This document shows positions 16,803 through 24,929 of a stretch of DNA of 28,053 bases, one piece after another. Position 1 is the first letter of the stretch; each line of letters starts with the position of its first letter. The notes beneath the pieces are model-generated. The model made no database searches, had not been told where the DNA came from, and saw nothing but the letters and a program-made list of their open reading frames with translations. Source of the stretch: Blautia faecis. Lineage in GTDB: Bacteria > Bacillota > Clostridia > Lachnospirales > Lachnospiraceae. The position numbers and the translations under genes were made by a program. Location: assembly GCF_020554845.1 (NCBI RefSeq), contig NZ_JAJCIA010000047.1, positions 1 to 28,053 of the forward strand. Direction: 5' to 3'.

Positions 16803-17663
16803 ATGACAGTGAAGCATCAGTCTTCCCTGGTCCTGGAGGGCGGGGGAAGCAGGGGAGTATTTACAGCAGGGGTTCTGGATTATCTTATGGAAAAAGAGGT
16901 GAAATTCCCATATGTGGTGGGTGTTTCCGCTGGTTCCTGCAATGCTCTTGATTATGTATCCTGGCAGCCTGGAAGGACCAGAGACTGCATGATCATAGAG
17001 GATAAGGCAAACAGCTATATTGCTACTAAGGAAGCTCTTAAGAAGCATGAGCTTTTTGACATGGATATGCTGTTTGACAAATATCCAAATGAATTGTTTC
17101 CGTTTGATTTTGATACTTTTTTTCAGTCAGATACGGAGTGTGAGCTGGTAGTGACCAACTGCCAGACTGGTGATGCGGAATATATGACTGAGAAGCATGA
17201 CAGACGTCGCCTGATGGATATTGGAAGGGCTTCTTCCAGTATTCCCGTTGTAAGTCCCATGGTAGAGATTGACGGTGTTCCTTATCTGGATGGCGGCATT
17301 GCAGATTCGATTCCCCTGATCCATGCCATGGAGAAGGGATATCGAAAGAACGTGGTGATCCTTACCCGAAATATGGGTTACCGCAAGAAGAAACCGGGAA
17401 AGAGCACTCCGCTTTATGTGGCTGCATTTCGGCATTACCCGGAATTTTTGAACACTTTATATAATCGTTACCGCAGCTACAACCGGACTTTGGAGCTTCT
17501 GGAAAAATGGGAGAGGGAAGGACATATTTTTGTCATCCGCCCGGAAATTCCCACTGTGGGGCGTGCGGAGGCGAACAAAGAGAAGCTGATGGCGTTTTAT
17601 CAGCATGGTTATGATGTGATGAAAGACCATTATGAGGAACTGCAGGCGTACCTAAGCAGGTGA
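16803..17663 (+). CDS. Patatin-like phospholipase
   Basis: A 286-residue patatin-family hydrolase. The oxyanion loop is EGGGSRG (residues 12-18), the nucleophile is Ser42 in GVSAG, and the dyad aspartate is Asp163 in LDGGIADSIP. The family cleaves acyl esters of phospholipids or lysophospholipids; the natural substrate is unknown. There is no signal peptide, so it is cytoplasmic or membrane-peripheral. The ATG is two bases after the citrate synthase stop, implying coupled translation. The gene order with citrate synthase has no obvious metabolic meaning. Confidence 0.88.
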   Translation: MTVKHQSSLVLEGGGSRGVFTAGVLDYLMEKEVKFPYVVGVSAGSCNALDYVSWQPGRTRDCMIIEDKANSYIATKEALKKHELFDMDMLFDKYPNELFPFDFDTFFQSDTECELVVTNCQTGDAEYMTEKHDRRRLMDIGRASSSIPVVSPMVEIDGVPYLDGGIADSIPLIHAMEKGYRKNVVILTRNMGYRKKKPGKSTPLYVAAFRHYPEFLNTLYNRYRSYNRTLELLEKWEREGHIFVIRPEIPTVGRAEANKEKLMAFYQHGYDVMKDHYEELQAYLSR

Positions 17664-17754
17664 CGGGATCCTGACAGAACCTCTTGGAAAACAGGCGCGA
17701 GGTCATGTGAATACATGATTTCTGTGCATTGCAAAGCGCGTTGCCGGAGTCTGT

Positions 17755-17778
17755 TTGAAAAATCATTCCCGCAATCTG
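17755..17778. repeat. Half copy of the palindromic element found after pap
   Basis: These 24 bases are identical to 6894-6917 and begin TTGAAAAATC. The inverted partner seen at 7008-7037 is absent here, so this is a solo end or a decayed copy. It lies in the 155-base gap before yqeG. Confidence 0.6.
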
Positions 17779-17818
17779 TATTACCATAGAAAATAAAAGA
17801 ATTAAAGGATGTAACAGA

Positions 17819-18322
17819 ATGTTTGAACGCTTTTTTCCAGATAAATATCTGGATTCAGCATATGTAGTCAACTATGAAAAACTATACCAGGAGGGATACA
17901 GGGGGATTTTGTTTGATATCGACAATACCCTGGTTCCTCATGGGGCACCGGCAGATCCGGAAGCTGTCCGGCTTTTTCAGAAGCTTCGTGACATTGGCTT
18001 TTCCTGCTGTCTGGTGTCAAACAACAGGAAAAAAAGGGTAGAACCCTTTGCCGCTTCAGTAGGCGCTCAGTTCATTGAAATGGCTGCCAAGCCGTCCAGA
18101 AAAGGCTATGAAAGGGCCATGGAGAGACTTGGAACGAACACAGGGAATACGGTCTTTATCGGAGACCAGCTTTTTACCGATATATGGGGGGCTAAGAATG
18201 CTGGCCTTCGTAATATTCTGGTAAAGCCGATCAATCCCAAGGAAGAGATCCAGATCGTGCTGAAGCGCTATCTGGAGAAAATTGTATTACATTTTTATAC
18301 CAAGGAGGAGAAGAATTCATGA
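17819..18322 (+). CDS. yqeG: YqeG family HAD phosphatase
   Basis: A 167-residue HAD superfamily subclass IIIA phosphatase. Motif I is FDIDNTLVPH (about residues 32-41), motif II is LVSNN, motif III is in AAKPSRKGYERAM, and motif IV is GDQLFTDIWGA. The physiological substrate is not established. AAAGGATG lies about 6-13 bases upstream. Its stop overlaps the shikimate kinase start by four bases (ATGA), so the two are translationally coupled. yqeG beside aro genes is a common Firmicutes arrangement. Confidence 0.9.
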   Translation: MFERFFPDKYLDSAYVVNYEKLYQEGYRGILFDIDNTLVPHGAPADPEAVRLFQKLRDIGFSCCLVSNNRKKRVEPFAASVGAQFIEMAAKPSRKGYERAMERLGTNTGNTVFIGDQLFTDIWGAKNAGLRNILVKPINPKEEIQIVLKRYLEKIVLHFYTKEEKNS

Positions 18323-18822
18323 ACCATATTGTGGTGATCGGATTTATGGGGTCTGGCAAGACAAGAGTGGGGAAACGTCTGTCCAGTGACCTGGGACTGA
18401 CATTTGTGGATGTGGACAAGGTGATCGTTAAGAAGATGAACATGTCCGTAAAGGAGATTTTACAGAAATTTGGAGAGCCATATTACCGTGCTCTGGAAAC
18501 TATGACTGTGAAAGCTCTGATTGAAGATAAAGAAAGAAAAGTGATTTCTCTTGGCGCAGGTCTTCCGGTTCAGGAGCAGAATGAGCAGTATATTAAGCAG
18601 CTGGGTACAGTTGTTTACCTGAAGGGGTCTGCTGAGACTCTCCGCAAGAGGCTTGAGGGAAATAGCAATCCTCTTCTGGAAGGCGAAAATCAGGATGAAA
18701 AGATCAAAAAGCTTCTGAAACAGCGTGATCCGATTTATCATAAATTTGCAGATATTGAAGTTGTGACAGGAGTGAAGCCTTTTGAGGAACTAATCAAGGA
18801 AATTGAAGGACAGCTTCCGTGA
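18319..18822 (+). CDS. aroK: Shikimate kinase
   Basis: A 167-residue P-loop kinase. Walker A is GFMGSGKT (residues 8-15), the shikimate aspartates are in VDVDK, and GEPYYRALE corresponds to the FRxxE substrate arginine. QRDPIYHKFAD matches the C-terminal QRxPLY. It phosphorylates shikimate in chorismate synthesis. Two deviations are visible: the GGG substrate loop is GAG, and the usual RPLL of the lid is NPLL, so the lid arginine is missing or supplied elsewhere. It overlaps yqeG by four bases and EF-P follows with its own promoter. Confidence 0.88.
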   Translation: MNHIVVIGFMGSGKTRVGKRLSSDLGLTFVDVDKVIVKKMNMSVKEILQKFGEPYYRALETMTVKALIEDKERKVISLGAGLPVQEQNEQYIKQLGTVVYLKGSAETLRKRLEGNSNPLLEGENQDEKIKKLLKQRDPIYHKFADIEVVTGVKPFEELIKEIEGQLP

Positions 18823-18890
18823 ATACAAAAGTATTTTGCCATAATATATGGGAAAAACAGGAAAATTTGGCTGCATATGAAAAAAAGTAG

Positions 18891-18919
18891 TTGAAAAAAT
18901 GGTACATATATAATAAAAT
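18891..18919 (+). promoter_or_regulatory. Promoter of efp
   Basis: TTGAAA (18891-18896) and TAAAAT (18914-18919) have a 17-base spacer. Transcription would start near 18926 with a 33-base leader. Confidence 0.65.
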
Positions 18920-18958
18920 ATTTCTAGTCATAAGCACTATAAGGAGGAAAAATTAATT

Positions 18959-19516
18959 ATGATTTCAGCAGGTGATTTCAGAAACGGTGTCACAGTAGAA
19001 ATTGATGGCAACGTTTGTCAGATCGTAGAATTCCAGCACGTTAAACCGGGTAAGGGAGCTGCTTTCGTTAGAACCAAATACAAAAATATTATTACAGGAT
19101 CCGTGTTAGAGAAATCTTTCCGTCCTACAGAGAAATTCCCTACAGCACGTATCGAGCGTGTTGATATGCAGTATCTCTACAGCGATGGCGGATTATATTA
19201 CTTCATGAACGTAGAGACATTTGACCAGGTTGGTCTTACAGAAGAGCAGGTTGGCGATTCTCTTAAATTTGTAAAAGAGAATGAGATGGTTAAGATCTGT
19301 TCTCACAATGGCAATGTATTCGCTATTGAGCCTCCGTTATTCGTTGAGCTTGTAGTTACAGAGACAGAGCCAGGATTCGCTGGAAATACAGCTCAGGGTG
19401 CTACCAAACCGGCTATCGTTGAGACAGGAGCACAGGTAATGGTTCCGCTGTTCGTTAACCAGGGCGACAAGCTGAAAATCGACACCAGAACAGGCGAGTA
19501 CCTGTCACGAGTATAA
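18959..19516 (+). CDS. efp: Translation elongation factor P
   Basis: A 185-residue EF-P with the KOW-like N-terminal domain, the tip loop [14 protein letters not shown] (Lys32 at the modification position), an OB domain opening with [11 protein letters not shown], and a C-terminal OB domain ending [14 protein letters not shown] relieves ribosome stalling at polyproline. AAGGAGG lies about 10 bases upstream. The tip lysine may be modified or bare; no modification enzyme is in the window. A terminator follows at 19597-19625. Confidence 0.97.
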   Translation: MISAGDFRNGVTVEIDGNVCQIVEFQHVKPGKGAAFVRTKYKNIITGSVLEKSFRPTEKFPTARIERVDMQYLYSDGGLYYFMNVETFDQVGLTEEQVGDSLKFVKENEMVKICSHNGNVFAIEPPLFVELVVTETEPGFAGNTAQGATKPAIVETGAQVMVPLFVNQGDKLKIDTRTGEYLSRV

Positions 19517-19596
19517 ATAACTACAGAGCAGTTATTTATGAGCAAGTAGCGGATTGCGAATATTCCGTTCTAAATAGCATAAGCTGTTTATTTATG

Positions 19597-19630
19597 TGCC
19601 ATCGGCGTATGCCGGTGGCATATTTTGTTT
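19597..19630 (+). terminator. Terminator after efp
   Basis: TGCCATCGG (19597-19605) pairs with CCGGTGGCA (19612-19620), loop CGTATG, followed by TATTTTGTTT. Confidence 0.8.
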
Positions 19631-19647
19631 AATTGCAGACACATTTT

Positions 19648-19868
19648 ATAAATTATGATATGAGTGTCAAAAGGTCTTTTGCCACTCATTTGATACCCCG
19701 GATTGCTCCGCAGCTACGCTGCTCCCGCAATCCTCCCAATATTTGAAATCCGCTGATTTACTGCGTAAATCGCTACTTTCTCATATTTGGCGTGTCCCAA
19801 GTTCAAACGCCTTATCGTGCAAGCACGAACGGCTTTTTGACCTTTTTGACACTGGTATCATAAATTAT
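19648..19868. mobile_element. MITE-like element with 9-bp target duplication
   Basis: A 203-base element (19657-19859) starts GATATGAGTGTCAAAAGGTC and ends with its near inverted repeat (TTGACACTGGTATC). It is flanked on both sides by the direct repeat ATAAATTAT (19648-19656 and 19860-19868), which looks like a target duplication. The inside has several hairpins, such as GGATTGC...GCAATCC at about 19699-19733, GATTTA...TAAATC, and CGTGC-AA-GCACG, and no coding frame of note. It fills the 380-base gap between efp and the aldo/keto reductase. A collapsed relative lies at 22290-22325. Confidence 0.72.
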
Positions 19869-19896
19869 TATATATCAAAAATAAGGAGGAGCACAA

Positions 19897-20904
19897 ATGA
19901 AATATACAACACTTGGAAAAACCGGTCTTAAGATTTCCCGTATGGGATTTGGCGGAATCCCCATCCAGAGAATTGACGCGGAAGGTACTAAGAAATTAAT
20001 GAAGCAGCTGGCAGAAGAGGGTGTGAATTATATCGATACAGCCAGAGGCTATACGGTCAGCGAGGAGTATCTTGGTTATGCCCTTGAAGGAATTCGTGAC
20101 AAATTTGTAATTGCCACCAAGAGTATGGCAAGAACCAGAGAAGCCATGGAAGCAGACATTGAGAAGAGCCTTGGCAATCTTCGAACCAATCACATTGACC
20201 TGTATCAGGTACACAACCCAAGCATGGAACAGCTGGACACTGTTATAGGTGAGGGCGGTGCCTTGGAGGCTTTATTGGAGGCGAAAGCAGCCGGTAAAAT
20301 TGGTCATATCGGTCTGACTGCACATTCTACAGCTGTTTTTGAGCGCGCACTGAATCTGGACTGGGTGGAGACAATCATGTTTCCATATAATATCGTAGAA
20401 AACCAGGGCGACGAGCTGATCCGCAAATGTCAGGAGAAAAATGTGGGCTTTATTGCCATGAAGCCATTAGCAGGTGGTGCAATTGAGAATGGCACTCTTG
20501 CACTTCGTTATGTCTGTTCTAACCCGGCTGTTATTGTGGTAATCCCGGGAATGGCAGAAGTATCTGAACTGGAAGAGAACATTAAGGCATGCTCTGACAC
20601 AGCACCTCTTACAGAGGCAGAGCTTGCAGAAATGGAACAGATCCGCCATCAGCTGGGCACCAATTTCTGCCGTCGCTGCAATTACTGTGCGCCATGTACG
20701 GTTGGAATCAGCATCCCAAGCGCATTCCTTTTCGCAGGATATCTGGAACGCTACAATCTGGCTGACTGGGCGAAAGACCGCTACGGCAGCATGGCAGTGA
20801 AAGCTTCTGCATGTGTGGGATGCGGCAAGTGCGAGACAAGATGCCCATATCATCTGCCAATCCGGGAAATGCTGAAGAAGGTTGCAGAAGAATTTGGAGA
20901 ATAA
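19897..20904 (+). CDS. Aldo/keto reductase with C-terminal 4Fe-4S motifs
   Basis: A 335-residue protein. Residues 1 to about 250 form an aldo/keto reductase barrel: YIDTARGY (catalytic Asp and Tyr), ATKSMAR (Lys) and QVHNPS (His). The C-terminus carries two cysteine clusters: Cys258, 261, 264 and 267 (CRRCNYCAPC), and Cys306, 309, 312 and 316 (CVGCGKCETRCP), the second being a typical 4Fe-4S ferredoxin motif. Such proteins are common in anaerobes and probably take electrons through the clusters; the substrate is unknown. AAGGAGG lies 8 bases before the ATG. Its promoter may sit in or beside the MITE-like element just upstream. Confidence 0.9.
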   Translation: MKYTTLGKTGLKISRMGFGGIPIQRIDAEGTKKLMKQLAEEGVNYIDTARGYTVSEEYLGYALEGIRDKFVIATKSMARTREAMEADIEKSLGNLRTNHIDLYQVHNPSMEQLDTVIGEGGALEALLEAKAAGKIGHIGLTAHSTAVFERALNLDWVETIMFPYNIVENQGDELIRKCQEKNVGFIAMKPLAGGAIENGTLALRYVCSNPAVIVVIPGMAEVSELEENIKACSDTAPLTEAELAEMEQIRHQLGTNFCRRCNYCAPCTVGISIPSAFLFAGYLERYNLADWAKDRYGSMAVKASACVGCGKCETRCPYHLPIREMLKKVAEEFGE

Positions 20905-20969
20905 TAAAAACTGCCCTGTGCGACTCTAATGGTTTTTCAGATAATTTTGCAAAAAAAAGAAAAAATGTA

Positions 20970-21001
20970 TTGACTCTATAGTAACTATATAGTTTACTAT
21001 A
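20970..21001 (+). promoter_or_regulatory. MerR-type promoter and operator of the purine operon
   Basis: TTGACT (20970-20975) and TACTAT (20995-21000) are separated by 19 bases, too long for normal sigma-A use but characteristic of MerR-activated promoters. The spacer holds TATAGTAA (20977-20984) and TTACTATA (20994-21001), exact inverted repeats around a 9-base centre. A MerR-family gene lies in the operon it would control. Two hairpins follow in the leader (about 21020-21050 and 21059-21084). Confidence 0.8.
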
Positions 21002-21123
21002 AAGAAGCCTTAAGAAAACCTTATAGCAACTACAAAGTTGCGGATAAGAAAAATAAGTGATACTGACCACGGAGTGAACAGTATCGAATACACGAAAACA
21101 GGATCTGATCAAGGAGGATTATG

Positions 21124-22113
21124 ATGAAAAAACTGGTGGTTATGGGATTAGCAATGGCAATGACAGCGGCTATGGTAAATGGTGTATGTGCTCAGCCGGT
21201 ACAGGCAGCTGATGGAGAAGGACTGAAGGTAGCACTTTTACTTTCCGGAGCAGCAAATGACCAGGGCTGGAATCAGACAGCATACGAAGGAGCACAGAAA
21301 GCCTGTGAGAAATACGGATACGAACTGGCTTACACAGAGAACCTGGAAGTTGCTGATATTTCCGCCGCTTTTGCTGACTATGCAAGTGCAGGTTATGATG
21401 TGGTAATTGGTCACGGATATGAGTTCGGTGATCCTGCACTGGAAGTTGCAGAGACCTACCCAGACACCAAATTCATCTGCACAGAGGCTGACGCTTCCGC
21501 TGACAACGTAGCTTCCTACGTTATGGCATGTGAGCAGACCGCTTATGTAGAAGGAATCATTGCTGCTTCTACTTCTGAGTCTGGTAAACTTGGCGCCATC
21601 GGACCGATCCCTGGAGATTCCCTTGTAAAGATCATTAACGGATATGAAGACGGAGCAAAATCCGTAAATCCTGATATCGAAGTTCAGACAGCCTGGACAA
21701 ACTCTTTTGTTGATACACAGCTTGCACAGGAAGCTGCAAAAGCTATGATCGACAATGGCGTAGACGTAATCAAGCATTGTGCAAATGCTTGCGGAAACGG
21801 TGCAATGACAGCAGCTGTTGAGGCTGGAATCTGGTGCCAGGGCGATTCTTACGATCAGAGCTCTTTAGCACCTGACAATATTCTTGATTCTGCAATTTAC
21901 AATCTTGATGTTGTAATTGATACTGCCCTTGGCAGCGTTGCAGACGGAAGCTTTGAGGGAGATGTTTACAACCTTGGTATGGCAGATGGCGCAGTAGAAG
22001 TTCTCCTTTCCGACAATCTTTCCGATGATGTGAAAGCAACTGCACAGGATGCAATTGATAAGATCGTTTCCGGCGAGCTTGAAGTTGAGCGCGACTACAC
22101 AATGAGACAGTAA
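21124..22113 (+). CDS. BMP family ABC transporter substrate-binding protein
   Basis: A 329-residue secreted binding protein of the BMP/NupN (PnrA) family, which binds purine nucleosides. Signature stretches are SGAANDQGWNQTAYEGAQ, GYDVVIGHGYEFGDP and IGPIPGDSLVKIINGYEDG. The signal peptide runs to about residue 29. A cysteine is present (NGVC) but the context is a poor lipobox, so membrane anchoring is uncertain. The ATG at 21124 has AAGGAGG with 6-base spacing; the adjacent ATG at 21121 is only 3 bases away and less likely. It is the first gene of the operon. A strong hairpin before the ATPase gene could make this mRNA more abundant, as is common for binding proteins. Confidence 0.9.
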   Translation: MKKLVVMGLAMAMTAAMVNGVCAQPVQAADGEGLKVALLLSGAANDQGWNQTAYEGAQKACEKYGYELAYTENLEVADISAAFADYASAGYDVVIGHGYEFGDPALEVAETYPDTKFICTEADASADNVASYVMACEQTAYVEGIIAASTSESGKLGAIGPIPGDSLVKIINGYEDGAKSVNPDIEVQTAWTNSFVDTQLAQEAAKAMIDNGVDVIKHCANACGNGAMTAAVEAGIWCQGDSYDQSSLAPDNILDSAIYNLDVVIDTALGSVADGSFEGDVYNLGMADGAVEVLLSDNLSDDVKATAQDAIDKIVSGELEVERDYTMRQ

Positions 22114-22206
22114 GAAATCGGATTTGTAACCGCGGATTGAGATATCTGTTTTTATAAAAATGGCTCGCAATCTGAAATCCGGCAACTGATTGTTCAAAGA
22201 CAAATG

Positions 22207-22271
22207 AAGCTGAAATGGAGGAAAGTTATCAATCAGTCAGTGGAGATAACCTTCCGAAGTTTCAGCTTTTT
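22207..22271 (+). terminator. Attenuator-like hairpin between binding protein and ATPase genes
   Basis: AAGCTGAAA (22207-22215) pairs with TTTCAGCTT (22260-22268), and GTTATC pairs with GATAAC further in. The stem runs into TTTTT (22267-22271). It is a likely partial terminator inside the operon. Confidence 0.55.
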
Positions 22272-22289
22272 AAAACACTTTAATTATTC

Positions 22290-22325
22290 GATACCAGTGT
22301 CAAAAGACCTTTTGACACTCATATC
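22290..22325. repeat. Collapsed copy of the MITE-like element (fused ends)
   Basis: The 36 bases start GATACCAGTGTCAAAAG and end CTTTTGACACTCATATC. Read on the minus strand they are the left end of the 19657-19859 element joined to its right end, with the interior missing. The core forms an 11-bp hairpin at 22296-22319. Confidence 0.6.
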
Positions 22326-22350
22326 ATTATACGAGAAAAAGGAGAAAACC

Positions 22351-23877
22351 ATGTCTCTTCTTCAAATGAAACATATCTGTAAATCATTTTCCGGCGTATA
22401 TGCAAATGAGGATATCAACCTGACGGTAGAAAAAGGTGAGATCCATGCTCTCCTTGGTGAGAACGGAGCCGGAAAGACCACACTTGTTAATATTATATTT
22501 GGTCTGTACACTGCAGACAGCGGTGAAATTTTGTGGAAAGACAAGCCAGCGGATTTTGCCTCTCCAAGGGAAGCTATCGATGCAGGCATTGGAATGGTCC
22601 AGCAGCATTTTTCCCTGGTAAATAAAATGACAGTTCTGGATAACATTGTTCTGAATCTGAAGGACAACTCCTTTTTCCTGGACAGAGCTGCTGCAAAAAA
22701 GAAGCTGACTGATCTGGCAGAAAAATACGGACTCTACGTGAACCCGGATGCTGTGATCAGTGATCTGTCAGTGGGAGAACAGCAGCGCGTGGAAATCCTG
22801 AAAGCATTATACAGAAATGTAGAACTTCTGATTCTGGATGAGCCTACTGGCGTACTCACCCCTCAGGAAACCACACAGTTTTTCGATGTTCTCCGCAATC
22901 TGAAAAAAGAAGGCTATGGAATCATTATCATCACCCATCGTATGAGCGAGATTATGGCAATCAGTGACAAGGTTACCATTCTTCGGGATGGCAGACAGGT
23001 GGCAGATCTTGTGACTGCAGACACCAATCCGGAAGAGCTGTCTGCCTATATGATCGGACGAGAGCTGAATGATGACTATCATATAGAAGGTTCTCCCAAA
23101 AAAGATATTATGCTGGAATTGAAAAATGTGTCCAATCATCACAGAAAACACAGCCGTCATAAGCTTGAGAATATCAGCCTTACCATTCACAAAGGGGAAA
23201 TCCTTGGAATTGCCGGTGTGGAAGGAAACGGACAAAAAGAGCTTGCAGAGGTGATCACCGGAATTCAGAAAACCGGTGAGGGCGAAATTCTTCTGGACGG
23301 ACAGAATCTGGCAGGAATCAATATCCGCGGACGTTATGAAGCAGGTGTTTCCTATATTTCAGAGGACAGATTGTCAGACAGTCTGATCACCGGAATGAAC
23401 ATTTCAGAAAACCTTGTTCTCCGGGAATATGGGAAGCCTCCATTTGCAAACCATTCTATTATAAACAAAGCAGCTATTCGTAAAAATGCAGCAGAAAAAA
23501 TGAAACAATATCAGGTGCGCGCATCCGGAAAGTCGGGGATTGATACGCTTGTAAAGCTTTTGTCAGGTGGAAACCAGCAGAAGCTGATCATAGCCAGAGA
23601 GCTGAACGATCATGCAAAAGTGATCGTGGCAAGTCAGCCTACCAGAGGTCTTGACATCGGTGCTACAGAATTTGTCCGTCAGCAGCTTATAGATCAGAGA
23701 AATGCAGGAAAAGGTGTTATGCTGATATCCGCAGACCTGGAAGAAATTATGGCGTTAAGTGACAGGATCGCAGTGCTTTTTGGTGGAAAAATCGTGGGAA
23801 TCCTGAATAGAGAAGAAGCTACTGTACAGAAAATCGGCCTTCTCATGGGCGGAATTTCAGAAGAGGAGGCAAGATAA
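22351..23877 (+). CDS. Purine nucleoside ABC transporter ATPase (NupO type)
   Basis: A 508-residue double ATPase of the sugar/nucleoside class. The first domain has Walker A GENGAGKTT (about residues 36-44), signature LSVGEQQR and Walker B LLILDEPTG. The second has a degenerate Walker A (GVEGNGQKE, lysine absent), signature LSGGNQQK and VASQPTRGLDIGA, as in RbsA and NupO relatives. The start at 22351 has AAGGAG about 7 bases upstream. The open frame continues to 22204, but that stretch is hairpin and repeat sequence. The TAA overlaps the permease ATG (TAATG). Confidence 0.92.
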   Translation: MSLLQMKHICKSFSGVYANEDINLTVEKGEIHALLGENGAGKTTLVNIIFGLYTADSGEILWKDKPADFASPREAIDAGIGMVQQHFSLVNKMTVLDNIVLNLKDNSFFLDRAAAKKKLTDLAEKYGLYVNPDAVISDLSVGEQQRVEILKALYRNVELLILDEPTGVLTPQETTQFFDVLRNLKKEGYGIIIITHRMSEIMAISDKVTILRDGRQVADLVTADTNPEELSAYMIGRELNDDYHIEGSPKKDIMLELKNVSNHHRKHSRHKLENISLTIHKGEILGIAGVEGNGQKELAEVITGIQKTGEGEILLDGQNLAGINIRGRYEAGVSYISEDRLSDSLITGMNISENLVLREYGKPPFANHSIINKAAIRKNAAEKMKQYQVRASGKSGIDTLVKLLSGGNQQKLIIARELNDHAKVIVASQPTRGLDIGATEFVRQQLIDQRNAGKGVMLISADLEEIMALSDRIAVLFGGKIVGILNREEATVQKIGLLMGGISEEEAR

Positions 23878-24929
23878 TGGAGAAGGAAAAAAGAACAAGA
23901 GGGATTACAGATGTACTTCTGATTCTTGTGATTACAATTCTGGCAGGTACGGTTTTGATCCTTGCATGCGGCGCAAGCCCGATGGAAGCATACGGTCTTT
24001 TCTTCCGTGGAATCTTTGGAACACCTGCAGGATTTGCAGAAATTTTTGTAAAAGCATGCCCGCTGATCCTTACAGGTCTTGGCTGCGCAGTAGCATATCG
24101 TACCGGCTTTTTCAACATTGGTGCAGAAGGACAGTTTTATGTAGGGGCAATGGCAACTACCATGGTAGCTCTGAACTGGACGGCTGTTCCGGGAATACCA
24201 AGAATTATCCTTTCCCTGGTAATCGGATTTCTGGCAGGTGGCGTGTGGGCGCTGATTGCAGCAGTGTGCAAAGCGAAATTCAATATTTCCGAAATTATTG
24301 TCACTATTATGCTGAATTATATTGCAATTAATTTTCTTGGCTATGCAGTCCGTTCTTTTTTGATGGACCCGGAAGGAAATGTTCCGCAGTCTGCGAAAAT
24401 TGACAAAGCCGTACAGCTTGGAACCCTGATCCGGGCAACCCGTTTTCATGCAGGTATTCTGATCGCAATCATCTGTGTACTTGTAGTATGGTTTTTCCTG
24501 GAAAAAACAACTATGGGATACGAATTGAAGGCAGTTGGACTGAACAAACGTGGAAGCACCTGCAACGGTATTTCTGTTATGAAAAATATTGTGCTTTCTG
24601 CCTTTTTAAGCGGCGGACTTTCTGCAGTGGCAGGTGGAATCGAGGTTCTTGCCATTCAGAAAAAGCTTCTGGAGGGAATCTCCTCAAACTGTGGCTATAC
24701 GGCTGTTTTGATCGCACTTGTGGCATTTAACAACCCTATTGGCGTATTCTTTGTGGCAGTGCTTTATGCAGCAATGCAGGTAGGTGCAAGCTCCATGCAA
24801 AGACAGCTTGGAGTACCGTCTGCAATCGTTAACATTCTAATCGGTCTGGTTGTTGTTTTGATCCTGGGAAGAGAACTGTTCCATTTCAAAAAGAGACAGG
24901 CAAAAGTTGGAAAAGGAGGAAATGCGTAA
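23877..24929 (+). CDS. Purine nucleoside ABC transporter permease 1 (NupP type)
   Basis: A 350-residue permease of the BPD_transp_2 (branched-chain/ribose type) family with about nine hydrophobic segments. It has FNIGAEGQFYVGA near residue 80 and the cytoplasmic-loop motif GYELKAVGLNKRGS. It overlaps the ATPase gene at its start and the second permease at its end by one base each, so the genes are co-translated. With its partner it forms the membrane channel for nucleosides; the substrate is assigned from the binding protein and the downstream deaminase. Confidence 0.9.
   Translation: MEKEKRTRGITDVLLILVITILAGTVLILACGASPMEAYGLFFRGIFGTPAGFAEIFVKACPLILTGLGCAVAYRTGFFNIGAEGQFYVGAMATTMVALNWTAVPGIPRIILSLVIGFLAGGVWALIAAVCKAKFNISEIIVTIMLNYIAINFLGYAVRSFLMDPEGNVPQSAKIDKAVQLGTLIRATRFHAGILIAIICVLVVWFFLEKTTMGYELKAVGLNKRGSTCNGISVMKNIVLSAFLSGGLSAVAGGIEVLAIQKKLLEGISSNCGYTAVLIALVAFNNPIGVFFVAVLYAAMQVGASSMQRQLGVPSAIVNILIGLVVVLILGRELFHFKKRQAKVGKGGNA

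Noticed and set aside
21007..21110. Purine riboswitch in the leader of the nucleoside operon
   Set aside because: The leader has hairpins (21020-21050, 21059-21084) but not the three-way junction and conserved loop sequences of the purine aptamer. The MerR-type promoter explains control better.
22204..22350. N-terminal extension of the ATPase gene
   Set aside because: The in-frame extension runs through a terminator-like hairpin and a repeat element, while a good ribosome site and the family N-terminus support 22351.
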